NCBI GenBank assembly: GCA_947069175.1
Contig: CAMTDV010000017.1
Span: 33,055,126 to 33,119,125, forward strand
DNA from: Scalesia atractyloides
Taxonomy: Eukaryota; Streptophyta; Magnoliopsida; Asterales; Asteraceae
Reading direction: 5' to 3'
DNA length: 64,000 nucleotides
Shown here: positions 9,497 through 20,255 of the stretch, in pieces
Numbering within the stretch: the first letter of the stretch is position 1
Layout of the letters: each line of letters starts with the position of its first letter
The notes under the pieces: generated by a model
The model's database searches: none
What the model saw: only the letters and a program-made list of their open reading frames with translations
What the model was told of the DNA's origin: nothing
Translations under genes and position numbers: made by a program

Positions 9497-12167
9497 TGTC
9501 ACACCCTCAATTTCCACTAGCGGAGTATTACCGCGAGGCATGTGATCAAACCAGAATCTCAGACACTACTAATATCGAATGACTCTATATGATTTATTTA
9601 AACGTTTTCCAAAAACATTTGTTGTAAACATTCATAGTCATTTTCAAAATATCAAGTTTTCAAAGTTTAGCGGAAGCATTAAAGTAAAGTAACGGCGCCA
9701 ACATAAACGCCAAAACCAAAATCCCAAAAATTATTCGTAAATAAATACTCGATAAAAATGTCTTGATAAAATGCAAGTGAGTGCACCTAGCACTCCTAGC
9801 GTCCTGAGAAACATGCAAAGAAAACAAGTGTCAACATTAAAGAAGAGTGAGTTCACAGGTTTTTATAAGTTCACAAGTTCGGTTTAAAAGATTGTTTTTC
9901 TCCGTTATCCCTAACCCGGGATAACGACATAGTTCCATTATTCCTAACCTGGAATAGTAATGTTGGTTCGTAAATAAGTTCAATGTTAACATGTAGGTAG
10001 CGAGTCTAAAGTTACGTCACATAAGAGTTCGCGATCGAAGCTGACTGTTGTTGCCTCTGTGTTGCCAGGTCTATCACTGACCATGGCGAAAGTTAGGCCA
10101 AATTAATCACCCGTTGACCATTCCCGTTCGGCTAGCGCGACTAGCTCGGGTGGGGCTTGTCGAGTCCAGTAGTACTACTATAATTTTCCCGCTATCTAAC
10201 CCAATACTAACGATCCGAGAGTTGGTTGAGGACTTCCGTGATAAAGCTACTTTGTGACCATAACATACATTAACATTAACTTAGTTACCGAATAGTTAAC
10301 GGCGTTAATTTCGCATAACGTAAAAGATAGAGTTGTAGAGCGTATACATGTTTCTCCCCCTGTTGTTCAAAACCGGATAAAATAGGGGCCGTGAACTCAA
10401 CTTAAATTGCTCGGTTAGAATAAACGCAAAAGAAGCAAATGATGGAACCGTTAATCGCGTCCTAACATGTCAACCGATTTAAAGTTAGTATGTGAACACA
10501 CTGACACAAAACCCTACGCACAACTAACACACAGTACGGCACACGTAATAACCAATTCGAAACCATAATCATGCATGCAAAGTATCACCATACAAAATAA
10601 CGATCAAACCAACTTGTCATAAACACAGGATAACTCATACAACACTTAGGTACACACAAACGCAAGTTATCATGTTTCAGCTTGTACGCTCATAACTGAG
10701 CTGTTTTCGAGGATTTTTATAAAATAGTTCCAACGTTCCAAAAATTCCAATATTTTTACAGGAGGTGTCAATTAGACTGTAGAATTTTGTATAAAATTTT
10801 CAAATCCTAAATCTTTACCAATTATTTATAACATTTATATACTAGGCTGTAGTCAGATTCGTCGCTTTCTGACTGCAGTCCACGAGAAAAATTATTTAAA
10901 AATCATCGTTTATCCAATTAATAAACCTTCAGTGGGAGATTTTCGAAAATTCCCGTCTCCAGTTACTGTGCAAATTTCGTGACCTAACCCATACAGACTA
11001 TGAGACCCGACTCGATAAACAACCTGCAAATTCTGCAGAATTTACGCAGCTTCAGCTGCTGCACTAAATGACCATTTAAAAATAGCGAACGACCTCAGAA
11101 AAATATGAATCTGGCGCCATTTGAAGCGTTTTTCAAAAATACACGTTTTAGGCTTCAGAAAGTCCACTTTTCGATAAATAATGATCAAGTTACAGCCAAC
11201 AAGTTGGCTGTAAATGTCAATCAGCTTACTGTTTTCGACTTTATCGCATTAGAACATGTTTAAACGGTCATGACGCTTAGTTGTATTGATTAACAGCAGG
11301 TTAACTTGTCAAATATCATCATATATATCAATATTCATGCAAACCCTAAATATATATCATGATCTTTATCGATAAAACGCAGCCTACGATTTTAGTATTC
11401 AACATATCATCACAACCGCAAAGATTCGCATATTCATCCGAACTAATCATACACCGCAACACGTTTTCATAGTAATAATCATACAAGCACATAATCATGA
11501 TCAAGATTACACAAAACCTGGTGTGTATCGCAATACAATTAAACCCTAACCTTGAAACGATGATGATTTGCAAACCGGGACAAGCTTGGAATCGATCCGA
11601 GAATGTAGACTTGCGCGACCGTGTGAGGGGGGGGGGGAGGGGGCTGGCGTCGACTTCAACTTAGAGCATTAGGGTTTTGTTTTTTTTAAGGCTACCCACA
11701 ACATGCATGCATACATAAAGGGGGGGGGGGTCGCGATAGGAGGGGTTTGGCTTAGTGCCTTGGGCCGCAAGTTTGGGTTATTTCCTTGGGCCGCAAGGAG
11801 GTGTGGGTCGCAAGGGGGTGTGGGTGGCGGGTTGGGTTTGCTTGGTCGCGAAGTCGAAACGTTTCACAGGCTTGGTTCGGTTTATAAATAGAAGTTACTA
11901 AAATATTATTCGCGACACGGAGTTTATAAAATATTAAATCATGTATTTGGAGTGAGACGCAATAGATTTACAAACGTCTAATAACACATAGCACGTAATT
12001 CAGATACAACCCATCTAATAACACATAGCACGTAATTCACCCTATAGATTCACAAAGTTAGCGTAGTTATTGCGAGCGTGTAATTTAATTTTCCTAATTA
12101 AATCAGCGTAGGAGTGAATAACCATAAAGTAGCGCGTTTAAGATACCTGAAAAGCCGGGATGTCACA
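9497..12167 (-). mobile_element. 3' LTR (2671 bp) of a Ty3/gypsy chromovirus
   Basis: On the minus strand the LTR starts TGTGACATCCCGGC (at 12167) and ends GGGTGTGACA (at 9497). It is preceded by a polypurine tract. Its first 730 plus-strand bases (9497-10226) are nearly identical to 16933-17662, identifying the pair. G-rich runs at 11627-11643 and 11720-11730 and the many small ORFs in it are not genes. Confidence 0.88.
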
Positions 12168-12318
12168 TTATCCCCATGTTGAAAGAATTTTCGTCCCGAA
12201 AATTGAGTAAACGCGGTTTAGAATGCAACGCACAAAAGTTCAGTTTGTTAGAATGGTACAAGTAAATCCTAGGCTGTCATATCATCCCCATGTTGAAAGA
12301 ATTTCGTCTCGAAATTCA
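12168..12318 (-). promoter_or_regulatory. Polypurine tract before the 3' LTR, with a second diverged copy
   Basis: The minus strand reads CAACATGGGGATAA directly before the LTR start at 12167. This is the primer for plus-strand synthesis in gypsy elements. About 110 bp upstream (12274-12318) the same context recurs as TTTCAACATGGGGATGATAT, so the PPT region was locally duplicated. Confidence 0.7.
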
Positions 12319-13600
12319 GTTGGCGGTAACGTCAGATTGCTGCTCAGCTGCAAAAAGGTGTGGATATTTGCTTTTCATTTGGTCCTCTCTTTTCCACGTG
12401 AACTCCGGTCCACGCTTAGAGTTCCAACGAACCTTGACGATCGGTATCTTGTTGTGCCTTCGAGTCTTAATCTCACGGTCCATGATCTCGATAGGTTGTT
12501 CCACAAAATGCAATTGCTCATCCACTTGAATCTCATCCAATGGAATGACTAGGGTCTCATCTGATAGGCACTTCTTCAGATTGGACACGTGAAAAACGTT
12601 GTGAACTCCACTGAGTTCGGCAGGAAGGTCTAACTGATAAGCTACGGGCCCGATATGTTTCGAAATAACAAATGGGCCTACGTACCATGGATTTAGTTTG
12701 CCTCGTTTCCCAAAACGAATTACACCCTTCCAGGGTGACACTACGCGGTCGCCTACTTGAAATTCGAGCGGTTTGCGTCGTTGATCAGCGTAACTTTTCT
12801 GTCGATCCCGTGCCACTGCCATGCGGTTTCTGATTTGCACAATCTTTTCAGTAGCCTCGAGTATCAACTCAGGACCTGTGAGTTGACTGTCATCGACTTC
12901 TGCCCAACAGACCGATGATCTACATTTGCGACCGTATAATGCTTCAAACGGTGCTGCCTGAATACTCGTATGGTAACTTTTGTTATACGAGAATTCCACC
13001 AAAGGCAAATGGATTTCCCAACTGTTCCCGAAGTCTACCACGCATGCCCTAAGCATGTCCTCCAAGGTCTGAATGGTCCTTTCACTTTGACCATCCGTCT
13101 GAGGGTGGTAAGCTGTGCTCATATCTAAGCGTGTACCCAACGCTTTCTGAAGTGACCGCCAAAAGTTGGACGTGAAAGGAGCATCTCTGTCTAAGATGAT
13201 GGACGTTGGCACCCCGTGCCGAGAAACTACTTCCTTAATGTAGATGCGAGTCAACTTATCCATCTTATCTGTTTCTTTGGTTGCTAGGAAGTGTGCAGAC
13301 TTAGTTAGACGATCCACGATTATCCAGATGGTATCGCAACCACCCGGAGTTCGCGGAAGTTTAGTGATAAAGTCCATCGAGATCTGATCCCATTTCCAAA
13401 CTGTTGAAGTAGCCCTGATGGCTTCTGGTATTCCACCTTGACTTTCGCACAAGTCAAACACTTGCTCACGTAGGTGGCTATATCCGCTTTCATGTTGGGC
13501 CACCAGTACGCGGCTTTAAGGTCTTGATACATCTTATCCGAACCAGGATGGACAGAGTATCGGGATTTGTGAGCTTCGTCCATAACTAGCTTCCTGAGTG
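12316..13600 (-). pseudogene. Chromovirus integrase with C-terminal chromodomain-like region
   Basis: The pol C-terminus in two frames. The first part (13600 to about 13400) carries the HHCC zinc-binding region: DEAHKSRYSVHPGSDK, then YVSKCLTCAKVK. After a frameshift near 13400, a 395-codon frame (13503-12316) carries the catalytic core. Its acidic residues are in SMDFITKLP, in LDRDAPF (the usual S before DRD is L) and in DGQSERT. A GKRGKLNPWYVGPF module and a C-terminal segment (DREIKTRRHNKIPIVKVRW) typical of Tekay/Del-type chromodomains follow. It would integrate element cDNA, but the frameshift and loss of upstream pol make it inactive. Confidence 0.88.
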
Positions 13601-13954
13601 TGAAATGCCGTCTTGGAGAGATCCTCCTCCCTGACGCGTAGCTGGTGATAACCGGACCGTAGATCAATCTTGGAGTAGTAGCTTGACCCATGAAGCTGGT
13701 CGAAAAGATCGTCGATGCGAGGTAATGGGTATCGGTTCTTGACGGTAACCTTATTGAGTTCCCTGGTAGTCGATGCACATGCGGAAGGTCCCGTCCTTCT
13801 TCTTGACAAAAAGGACCGGAGCTCCCCATGGCGAAGTACTAGGTCGGATAAATCCTTTTTCCAACAATTCCTGAAGTTGGGTAGACAGCTCTTGCAGCTC
13901 TGCTAGAGCTAAGCGGTACGGGGCCTTGGCGATAGGAGTCGCATGGTTCGCCAA
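13600..13954 (-). pseudogene. Reverse transcriptase N-terminal fragment; palm and RNase H deleted
   Basis: The frame at 13954-13751 shows AKAPYRLA, KGFIRPSTSPWGAPVLFVKK and MCIDY, the fingers of gypsy RT. A one-base insertion near 13765 shifts to the frame with ELNKVTVKNRYPLPRIDDLF and YYSKIDLRSGYHQLRV. The sequence then runs from KTAFHT straight into the integrase zinc finger (TLRKLVMDEAH) at about 13600. The YxDD active site, thumb and all of RNase H are therefore missing, several hundred codons by comparison with the family. No RT activity is possible from this copy. Confidence 0.87.
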
Positions 13955-14560
13955 TTAGATTTCAAACTCCACTTGTCGATGTGGTGGAAGACCGGGTAAC
14001 TCCTCTGGAAACATATCGGGAAAGTCACGGACGACGGGGATATCTTTAATCCGCTTCTCGTCCTTAGACTGCTCGGTGACTAGTGCGAGCAAAGCAAAAG
14101 AGTTCTTCTTCCGAAGATACTTCTGAGCTTGCATGTAAGAGATGATGTTCGTGACGACGCCTGCCTTCTCGCCTTGCACCATCAAGACTTCGTCGTTAGA
14201 GAGCGGAATACGGATAGCTTTCTCGAAACAGAGAACTTCAGCTCGGACGTCGGATAGCCAGTCCATTCCGGCTACCACATCAAAACTACCCAAAGTAGTT
14301 GTCATCAGATCAATGGTAAAGGTGTGACCCGTGAGTTTAAGTTGACAGCCGCTCACTAGATGGGTCACATCTACAGATTTACCATCGGCTAGTTCTATGA
14401 CGTAAGGGGTCTCTAGGGTTTAGGTGTGAGATTTAGGTTCTTTCTAAAAGACTCAGATATAAAACTCTTATCCGCACCCGTATCAAAAATTACAGTAGCA
14501 AAATGATCGTTAAGGGGAAACTTACCGGTGACCACATTAGAGTCGTTTCGGGCCTCTCCA
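13955..14560 (-). pseudogene. Gypsy aspartic protease and linker, broken
   Basis: In the frame near 14510-14470 the retropepsin active site reads FDTGADKSFIS. A frameshift and stop near 14420 follow. The remainder (14368-13955) contains DVVAGMDWLS, a conserved protease C-terminal motif, and the linker FPDMFPEELPGLPPHRQVEF that normally leads into RT. It ends in an in-frame TAA at 13957-13955 directly before the RT frame. The protease would process gag-pol; this copy cannot. Confidence 0.85.
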
Positions 14561-14564
14561 CGGC

Positions 14565-15824
14565 CTAGCGTGAATGCACGTCCTTTGGCACCTCCTGTGC
14601 CACCATTTCCATTGTTGCCATTGTTGTTATTGTTGTTTTGTTGTGGTTATAGTTGTTATTCCCACCATTGTTGTTGTTGCGAAATTGCGAGCAGTCTCGC
14701 TTGAAATGGGCAGTGCTACCACACTGATAGCATCCCCGGTTATTACCCTGCTGTTGACCCTGGTGCTGGTTCTGATTCTGTCGTGACATAATTTCCCCGC
14801 GACAATCCTTTGCCGCGTGTCCTGCTTTGCCACATCGTTGGCATCGATTTCCGGCCAAGGGCCGTGATGATGGAGGTTACAACGATTACATTGCGGCTTT
14901 CGACCCGCATAGCCGCTCGAGTTCTGGGTGTTGTTGGCAGACTGATTGTTGTGACCCCGATTGTTGTTGAAGTTGTTGGACAGCTTCTGGTTTCCTTGTT
15001 GTGGCTGGGCTGATGAAGACTGCCGAGCAGGTGAGTCTTCAAATTTCGTTTTGTTATCAGGGACAATTTCAGTTGCACCCCTAGGTGGTAACTTCCTTTG
15101 CTCCACCGCCTTATCGGTGAGTTTATGTGCCAGTCTAATTGCTTGATGCTCCGTCGTAGGGTTACTAGACATTACCATGCCCTGGATCTCAGGGACCAGA
15201 CCCCCAAGATAAAACTCAAGTCGTTTATCGACGGTGTTAGCCAAATTGGGACAATGGAACACCAGATCATGATGTCTTACCGTGTACGCTTCAATTTCTG
15301 ACCCGACCATCTTGTGGTTCCATAATGCTTGTTCCAATTGCTGAACTCTGTCCCGCGGACAGTATTCCTCCTTGATTAGAGCTTTCAATTCGGTCCAGGC
15401 CATTGAGTTCGCCGTAACAAGTCCACGCGTTTGGACTTGTGCGTTCCACCAGGTTAATGCCCCATCTTCCAACGTCGAGGCAGCATACTTGACCTTATTA
15501 GCTTCAAGGCAATTGCACATTTCGAAAACCGATTCAAACTTTTCAACCCAACGGACCAGATAGGTCCTTCAACTCCCGTGAACTTGCTCGGTTTGGCATC
15601 AAGGAACATCTTTTAGGGGTTAAGACCCCCTCCTGAGGATAGAGGATAGGTAGTCAGCGAGAAAGTCTACTAGCCAAACTATTAGATTTTCCCATGAAAA
15701 TTTAATAATGGTTACCTGCTGGTGGGTTAGGAACACCTACCAGAGCAGCATTCACGTGTTCTTGGATTAAAGCGGCCAATTCTTCAGTTGACATGTTGAG
15801 ATTCCCGCGATGAGCGGTTGCCAT
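14565..15824 (-). pseudogene. Chromovirus gag with two zinc knuckles, frameshifted
   Basis: The best start is the ATG at 15824 (MATAHRGNLNM, then STEELAALIQEHVNAAL). The frame closes at 15702 and the capsid core resumes at 15520 with ALTWWNAQVQTRG, LIKEEYCPRDRVQQLE and LEFYLGGLVPEIQG, the Retrotrans_gag pattern. An Asn-rich stretch follows. After another shift near 14858 come CCHC knuckles CQRCGKAGHAAKDC and CYQCGSTAHFKRDC. Gag forms the particle and binds RNA. At least two frame breaks make it non-functional. Confidence 0.87.
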
Positions 15825-16083
15825 TTCAGATCTTCGCAAGACAACACAAACACACACCGGTAAGTATATATCCAATATAGTTATCATATTCCACCCTTCA
15901 ATGATCACACAATTTATGTCAACCCAACAAATTAAACAATCAAAAGGAACATTCGATTAAATAAATTGTAATGTCTCACAAAATACCAACCAAACATATC
16001 AGTTTAATTATAAAATTTCCAAGTTCAAACATAAGTGGAAACAAACAAACTAAAGGAAGCAAAACGGAGATTGGCGAGACGAG

Positions 16084-16727
16084 TTAGTCATCTATATCTC
16101 CATCTCCTAAGTCGCTATCACTGCCGTCTTCCTCTTCAGCGTTTTCAGCTTCAACAGCCGGGTCCTGTTCCGGCTTTTCTTCCTCCGGATCCTCCTCCGG
16201 GTCTTCCTCTGGATCGTCCTCTTCGTCTTCTACCGGCGCTGGAGGGGCGGTGCTGGTGCGGTTACTGGGATAGGTGGTGCTTGGTTCTGCTCCAGTTCGT
16301 GAATCCTCCAACTGGACTCAAGAACTCTGTCTTCGAGCCAGTCAGCCCTCAGCTGCTCAGCACGAAGGTCCTTAGCTAGAATGTTTCGAACTCTCCCATT
16401 CTCATCTTGCTCTTCCTCGAGCTCTCCAGTTTTACCAGTCAGCTGACGTATCAGCCATCCCTGTGCTTCGATAGTCTCCTGCATTCTCTCCAGCTGTTCC
16501 TGTTGTTTCCTTAACACATCTCTAAGCAGATCGTCCCCCACTCCTGAAGAGTTGACTGGTTTGACCGGTATAGCGGTGGTCGGACGGGAGGACGACTCCC
16601 CTCCTAGAGCGAGTCTTTTCCTAGTAGCTGAGCGTGTCTCCACGCCACGAGGTGGTGAGGGTTCGACCATGGGTGCCTTCCCCGGCGCCCTTGATTGTCG
16701 AGATCTGTCGGATGATGATGATGACAT
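16084..16727 (-). pseudogene. Extra ORF between 5' LTR and gag: coiled coil plus acidic tail
   Basis: On the element's own strand, ATG at 16727 begins a serine-rich, basic N-terminus (MSSSSSDRSRQSRAPGKAP). A heptad-rich helical region follows (about residues 65-150: LLRDVLRKQQEQLERMQE, then RAEQLRADWLEDRV). The frame ends at 16230. A neighbouring frame (16311-16084) continues with PAPVEDEEDDPEEDPEEDPE and a DE-rich tail ending GDIDD. A one-base change in a C-run near 16240 would explain the break, implying an ancestral protein of roughly 210 residues. It resembles no gag, pol or env part I know. Some plant gypsy lineages (RIRE2 and Ogre groups) have ORFs before gag, but I cannot show homology to those. 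Function unknown. Confidence 0.6.
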
Positions 16728-16917
16728 AGCCTGCTGGGTTGGTGTAGTTAGTTACGAGCTGCGTATATCACAATATACATATATATCTCACATAGAACAA
16801 TTGTAGTATAACACATAACAAGATATCACAGTTCGGTGCCAACTAAGTCTAGTATCGTGTAACAGCTATAGTTTAGGTCTACTTTTAAATGCAAACCTGA
16901 TTCTCTATAGCTAGCGA
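16728..16917. other. Untranslated leader between PBS and the extra ORF
   Basis: AT-rich leader of the chromovirus without an ORF. It would form the 5' part of the element's genomic RNA. Confidence 0.5.
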
Positions 16918-16930
16918 GGCTCTATACCAA
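16918..16930 (-). promoter_or_regulatory. Primer-binding site, diverged iMet type
   Basis: The minus strand reads TTGGTATAGAGCC just after the 5' LTR end. This is the usual initiator-Met site TGGTATCAGAGC lacking one C. It marks the start of minus-strand DNA synthesis and confirms the element's orientation. Confidence 0.75.
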
Positions 16931-16932
16931 TC

Positions 16933-17662
16933 TGTCACACCCTCAATTTCCACTAGCGGAGTATTACCGCGAGGCATGTGATCAAACCAGAATCTCAGAC
17001 ACTAGCAATATCGAACGACTCTATATGATTTATTTAAACGTTTTCCAAAAACATTTGTTGTAAACATTCATAGTCATTTTCAAAATATCAAGGTTTCAAA
17101 GTTTAGCGGAAGCATTAAAGTAAAGTAACGGGCGCCAACATAAACGCCAAAATCAAATCCCAAACATTATTCGTAAATAAAGACTCGATAAAAATGTTTT
17201 GATCAAATGCAAGTGAGTGCACCTAGCACTCCTAGCGTCCTGAGAAACATGCAAAGAAAACAAGTGTCAACATTAAAGAAGAGTGAGTTCACAGGTTTTT
17301 ATAAGTTCACAAGTTCGGTTTAAAAGATTGTTTTCTCCGTTATCCCTAACCCGGGATAACGACATAGTTCCATTATTCCTAACCTGGAATAGTAATGTTG
17401 GTTCGTAAATAAGTTCAATGTTAACATGTAGGTAGCGAGCCTTAAGTTACGTCACATAAGAGTTCGCGATCGAAGCTGACTGTTGTTGCCTCTGTGTTGC
17501 CAGGTCTATCACTGACCATGGCGAAAGTTAGGCCAAATTAATCACCCGTTGACCATTCCCCGTCGTCTAGCGCGACTAGCTCGGGTGGGGCTTGTCGGGC
17601 CCAGTAATACTACTATAATTTTCCCGCTATCTAACCCAATACTAACGATCCGAGAGTTGGTT
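16933..17662 (-). mobile_element. Truncated 5' LTR of the chromovirus
   Basis: Nearly identical to 9497-10226 of the 3' LTR. Both read TGTCACACCCTCAATTTCC on the plus strand at their inner ends and stay alignable to the words CCGAGAGTTGGTT. There the similarity stops abruptly at a junction with a different, also minus-strand, LTR. The first about 1.9 kb of this LTR is missing, so the far target-site copy is gone. Confidence 0.87.
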
Positions 17663-18459
17663 TCTTCAATTTCCGGCAAGAGTCGGCTCTGATTTTGCGA
17701 TTTCCGGCGGTATGAACTGTTTTAACAGTTTTAATTATTGATTTGAACGATTAAAGTATAAATTAAGAGATAGCGGAGAAGTTTAGACAGTTATACCGAC
17801 TGATGAATGAATACGGTTTTCTGACGATCGATTCCGGCGAAGTTCCGGCGAAATTGAAATTCTCCGGCGACGAGCTAAAGCTTCGAAAAAGTGCACGGTT
17901 CTGAGCGAAAGGATTTCCAGAAGATTGAGTGGGTATTTATAGTGAAGAACTGGATGAATTGTGTCCGCTTTTGAGTCTTGATTCGCGATTGAAGATTTTC
18001 CGGCGGTTATGACCGGATTTGACGGTTAAACATCAGTTATAATTGATGCCGTAGTCGGTTATCGCGTTTTAGTCAAAAGGAAAGGCCACATTTGCGGAGT
18101 TTTGGTCTTACTCCGGCGATTCCGCGTTCTGAGCGCGCTAATGTCCGGTTTTGATTTTCTGGTTTTACCTTAAGTGTTATTTGTTTCCTTGTTCATCACA
18201 AGTGAAGTGTGTAGCGAAGCGATGTGTTGTGTGTTTGGGTTTGTGGGTGACCCGGGTTCGAAACCCGGCGTCTCCAATTTATTTTTTTTCACTTTTTATT
18301 ATTAATTATAAATTATAGTTTTTAAATTCTAATATATTTATTAATTATGTATTGTTTAAAATTTATTTAAGCAATATATACGCAACGAAAAATTATAACT
18401 GAATATTTGATTAATAAACGAAGCGGGTTTTGAAAACCCGTTTTTCGACGAATGTTACA
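17663..18459 (-). mobile_element. 5'-side fragment of a tRNA-module gypsy LTR, inverted
   Basis: On the minus strand it begins TGTAACATTCGTCG (18459) after a PPT. It resembles the starts of the plus-strand LTRs at 19985 and 23922 (TGTAACATCCG, then AACCCGCTTCGTTTAT). A minus-strand TATA-like CTATAAATACCC lies at about 17933-17944. It contains a tRNA-like module (18200-18276). It is cut at 17662 by the junction with the chromovirus LTR. Confidence 0.72.
18200..18276 (+). repeat. tRNA-like module near the LTR start (opposite strand to its LTR)
   Basis: It ends in GACCCGGGTTCGAAACCCGG, a perfect 5-bp T-arm stem around TTCGAAA with a box-B sequence. An upstream GTGTAGCGAAGCGATG is weakly box-A-like. 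Relative to its LTR it is antisense, like the modules at 20175 and 24112. Confidence 0.65.
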
Positions 18460-18476
18460 GTATCCCCTACTTTTAG
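18460..18476 (-). promoter_or_regulatory. Polypurine tract of the inverted LTR fragment
   Basis: The minus strand reads CTAAAAGTAGGGGATAC directly before the LTR start. It is identical in form to the PPT at 23907-23921. A short conserved internal stretch lies further upstream to about 18500. Confidence 0.72.
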
Positions 18477-18504
18477 AAATTTTGTCGCGAAATTTAAGTA
18501 GTAG

Positions 18505-18903
18505 TGGTAACAGGTGCAATCATAACATTCAAGTCCCGAGTTCGATTCGTGTACGTATCCGGTTCCCGTAATAACAAAACTTTTTTTCTTTTAAGTTTAA
18601 CAGAACACCCCTCAGATAGTACTTAAGTTTAATATAAATCCTAATTTAAATGGGTTAGATACCCAGCCCAGTTGGTTGGGCTGGGTGCAAATCAAAGCAA
18701 TGGTCACGAGTTCGATGCGGGTTATACGCACCGGTTCTGCAGATTTTAAAACCTTTTTAAAATAACTAATTTCTGAAATATTCTAGTTAGTAAATAAATA
18801 TAATTAAATATGAGTTTGTTTCGGGTTAGACATGTAGCTCAGTTGATAGAGCTGCGTGCACGTATACGAGAGGTCCCGAGTTCGAACCTCGCTCAGCGCA
18901 TAT
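18505..18903 (+). repeat. Array of three tRNA-like modules (first partial)
   Basis: Box-B words GAGTTCGATTCG (about 18540), GAGTTCGATGCG (about 18711) and GAGTTCGAACCTCG (about 18878) are spaced 168-171 bp apart. The two complete modules begin GGGTTAGA. The last has a tRNA-grade D-arm, TAGCTCAGTTGATAGAGC, and a T-arm CGAGTTCGAACCTCG with four paired bases. Acceptor stems do not close. Confidence 0.72.
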
Positions 18904-18992
18904 AAAAACACAGTCTGACCGGTCAAGACCCGGTCAACGGTCAAAAGTCAAATTTTTATTCTTATTTATTTCTTTTTAAGTTATTTATTTAA
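18505..18992 (+). mobile_element. Internal fragment of a tRNA-module LTR, truncated 5' LTR of a gag-only element
   Basis: Plus-strand segment homologous to the middle of the LTRs at 20940-21600 and 24890-25440. It includes the tRNA-like modules and the following GGTCAACGGTCAAAAGTCAA tract. It stops near 18992 and joins the gag reading frame directly. The distal LTR part, PBS and leader are missing through a deletion. Confidence 0.65.
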
Positions 18993-19000
18993 TAGAAAAA

Positions 19001-19984
19001 TCATGAAGGTGTCACCGCTCTCCTCCATTGGTTTGAAGAAATGGAAAACACTTTTCTAAATTGCGATTGCCCCGAGATCGCAAAGTGCAATATGCTACTG
19101 GTCGTTTACTTGGAATAGCACTTACATGGTGGAATACAGAGAAGGCCAAACGAGGTGTTGAAGATGCTATGACTTTGACTTGGGAAGAGTTGAAGGAAAT
19201 CATGACAAGACGGTTTTGCCCAAGAAGCGAAATCAAGAAATTGGAGGATGAGTTCTATTCTTTGAAACAAAAGGAAGGCAACCACACCACATACAACAAG
19301 ATATTCCTCGAGTTAAATCAAATGGTTCCCAACTTGTTCACTCCTCTATACCATTTGATCGAGCACTACATTCGAGGTCTTCCTTCAAAAATTCAAGACT
19401 CTGTAATAAGTACCACACCTGCAACTTTGGAAGCAGCAATGGAGTTAGCTACGGAGCTCACCGAGAACCGCATATGGAATAAAGACTTCAAGGAGGAGAA
19501 GAAGAAGGATAAAGCATCAACTGAAACCTCAAACTCCACCCAAACCGAATCCCCTTCTCAACCCATTTCTAAGAGAAAACGAGATGGGGAACTTTTCGCT
19601 GTCACCCAACGCAATCAACCAGCCTCACAAGCCGTACCCCTCCAAGCTATCCCAATCACTCAAGTAGCACCCAACTCAACTTACCCAAATAAGAAACCTT
19701 ACCTTGGACCTCACCCTCAATGTAACACCTGTTTTTATCACCATCCATCTACCTTACCTTGTCGACTATGTGCGAATTGTGGACGCTATGGTCATTTGAG
19801 CAAGGCTTGCCGCACCTCTCAAAACCAAACCTCACCCCCTACTCAAAACATGATCCAAACATATCAACAACCCCAATACCCCATGTTTCCTTATGTTCGA
19901 GCTTGTTTTAATTGTGGCGACCCTACCCATTTTAGAAACACGTGCCCTCGATTGGTTAACATCATAAACGCCCAAGCTCAAGCA
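19001..19984 (+). pseudogene. Gypsy gag, first part, interrupted by a solo LTR
   Basis: The gag core starts without its N-terminus just after an LTR fragment (GVTALLHWFEEMENTF). It shifts frame near 19065, then runs open from 19061: ALTWWNTEKAKRG, RRFCPRSEIKKLEDEFY, LIEHYIRGLPSKIQD. Two zinc knuckles follow, CANCGRYGHLSKAC and CFNCGDPTHFRNTC. The frame reaches a solo LTR inserted after codon GCA at 19984. Apparent extra codons to 20086 are LTR sequence. No protease or RT follows after the LTR, so this is a gag-only element. Confidence 0.82.
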
Positions 19985-20174
19985 TGTAACATCCGTCAAA
20001 AACGGATTTACCAAACCCGCTCCGTTTATCAACCGAACAGTCAGTCAAAATTTTCGTTGCGAATTAAATGCCCAAAATATTTTTAAACGATCCGTAATCA
20101 ATTATTATAGGGGAATATATATTTAGTTTTTGAAAAACTGTCAAAAATCGCAAAATAAAAATGATTTGCTTCTG

Positions 20175-20255
20175 CCGGGTTTCGAACCCGGGTCTGTACC
20201 GAATCAGTTCAGCGACTTATCTCACACACACAAACCACTGCGCCACTTGTTCCGT
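20175..20255 (-). repeat. tRNA-like module, antisense to its LTR
   Basis: The minus strand shows box-A-like AAGTGGCGCAGTGGTTTG and box-B GACCCGGGTTCGAAACCCGG. The second forms a perfect 5-bp T-arm with the loop TTCGAAA. The box spacing is about 50 bp, as in tRNA genes with a long variable region or intron. There is no closing acceptor stem. Confidence 0.68.
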
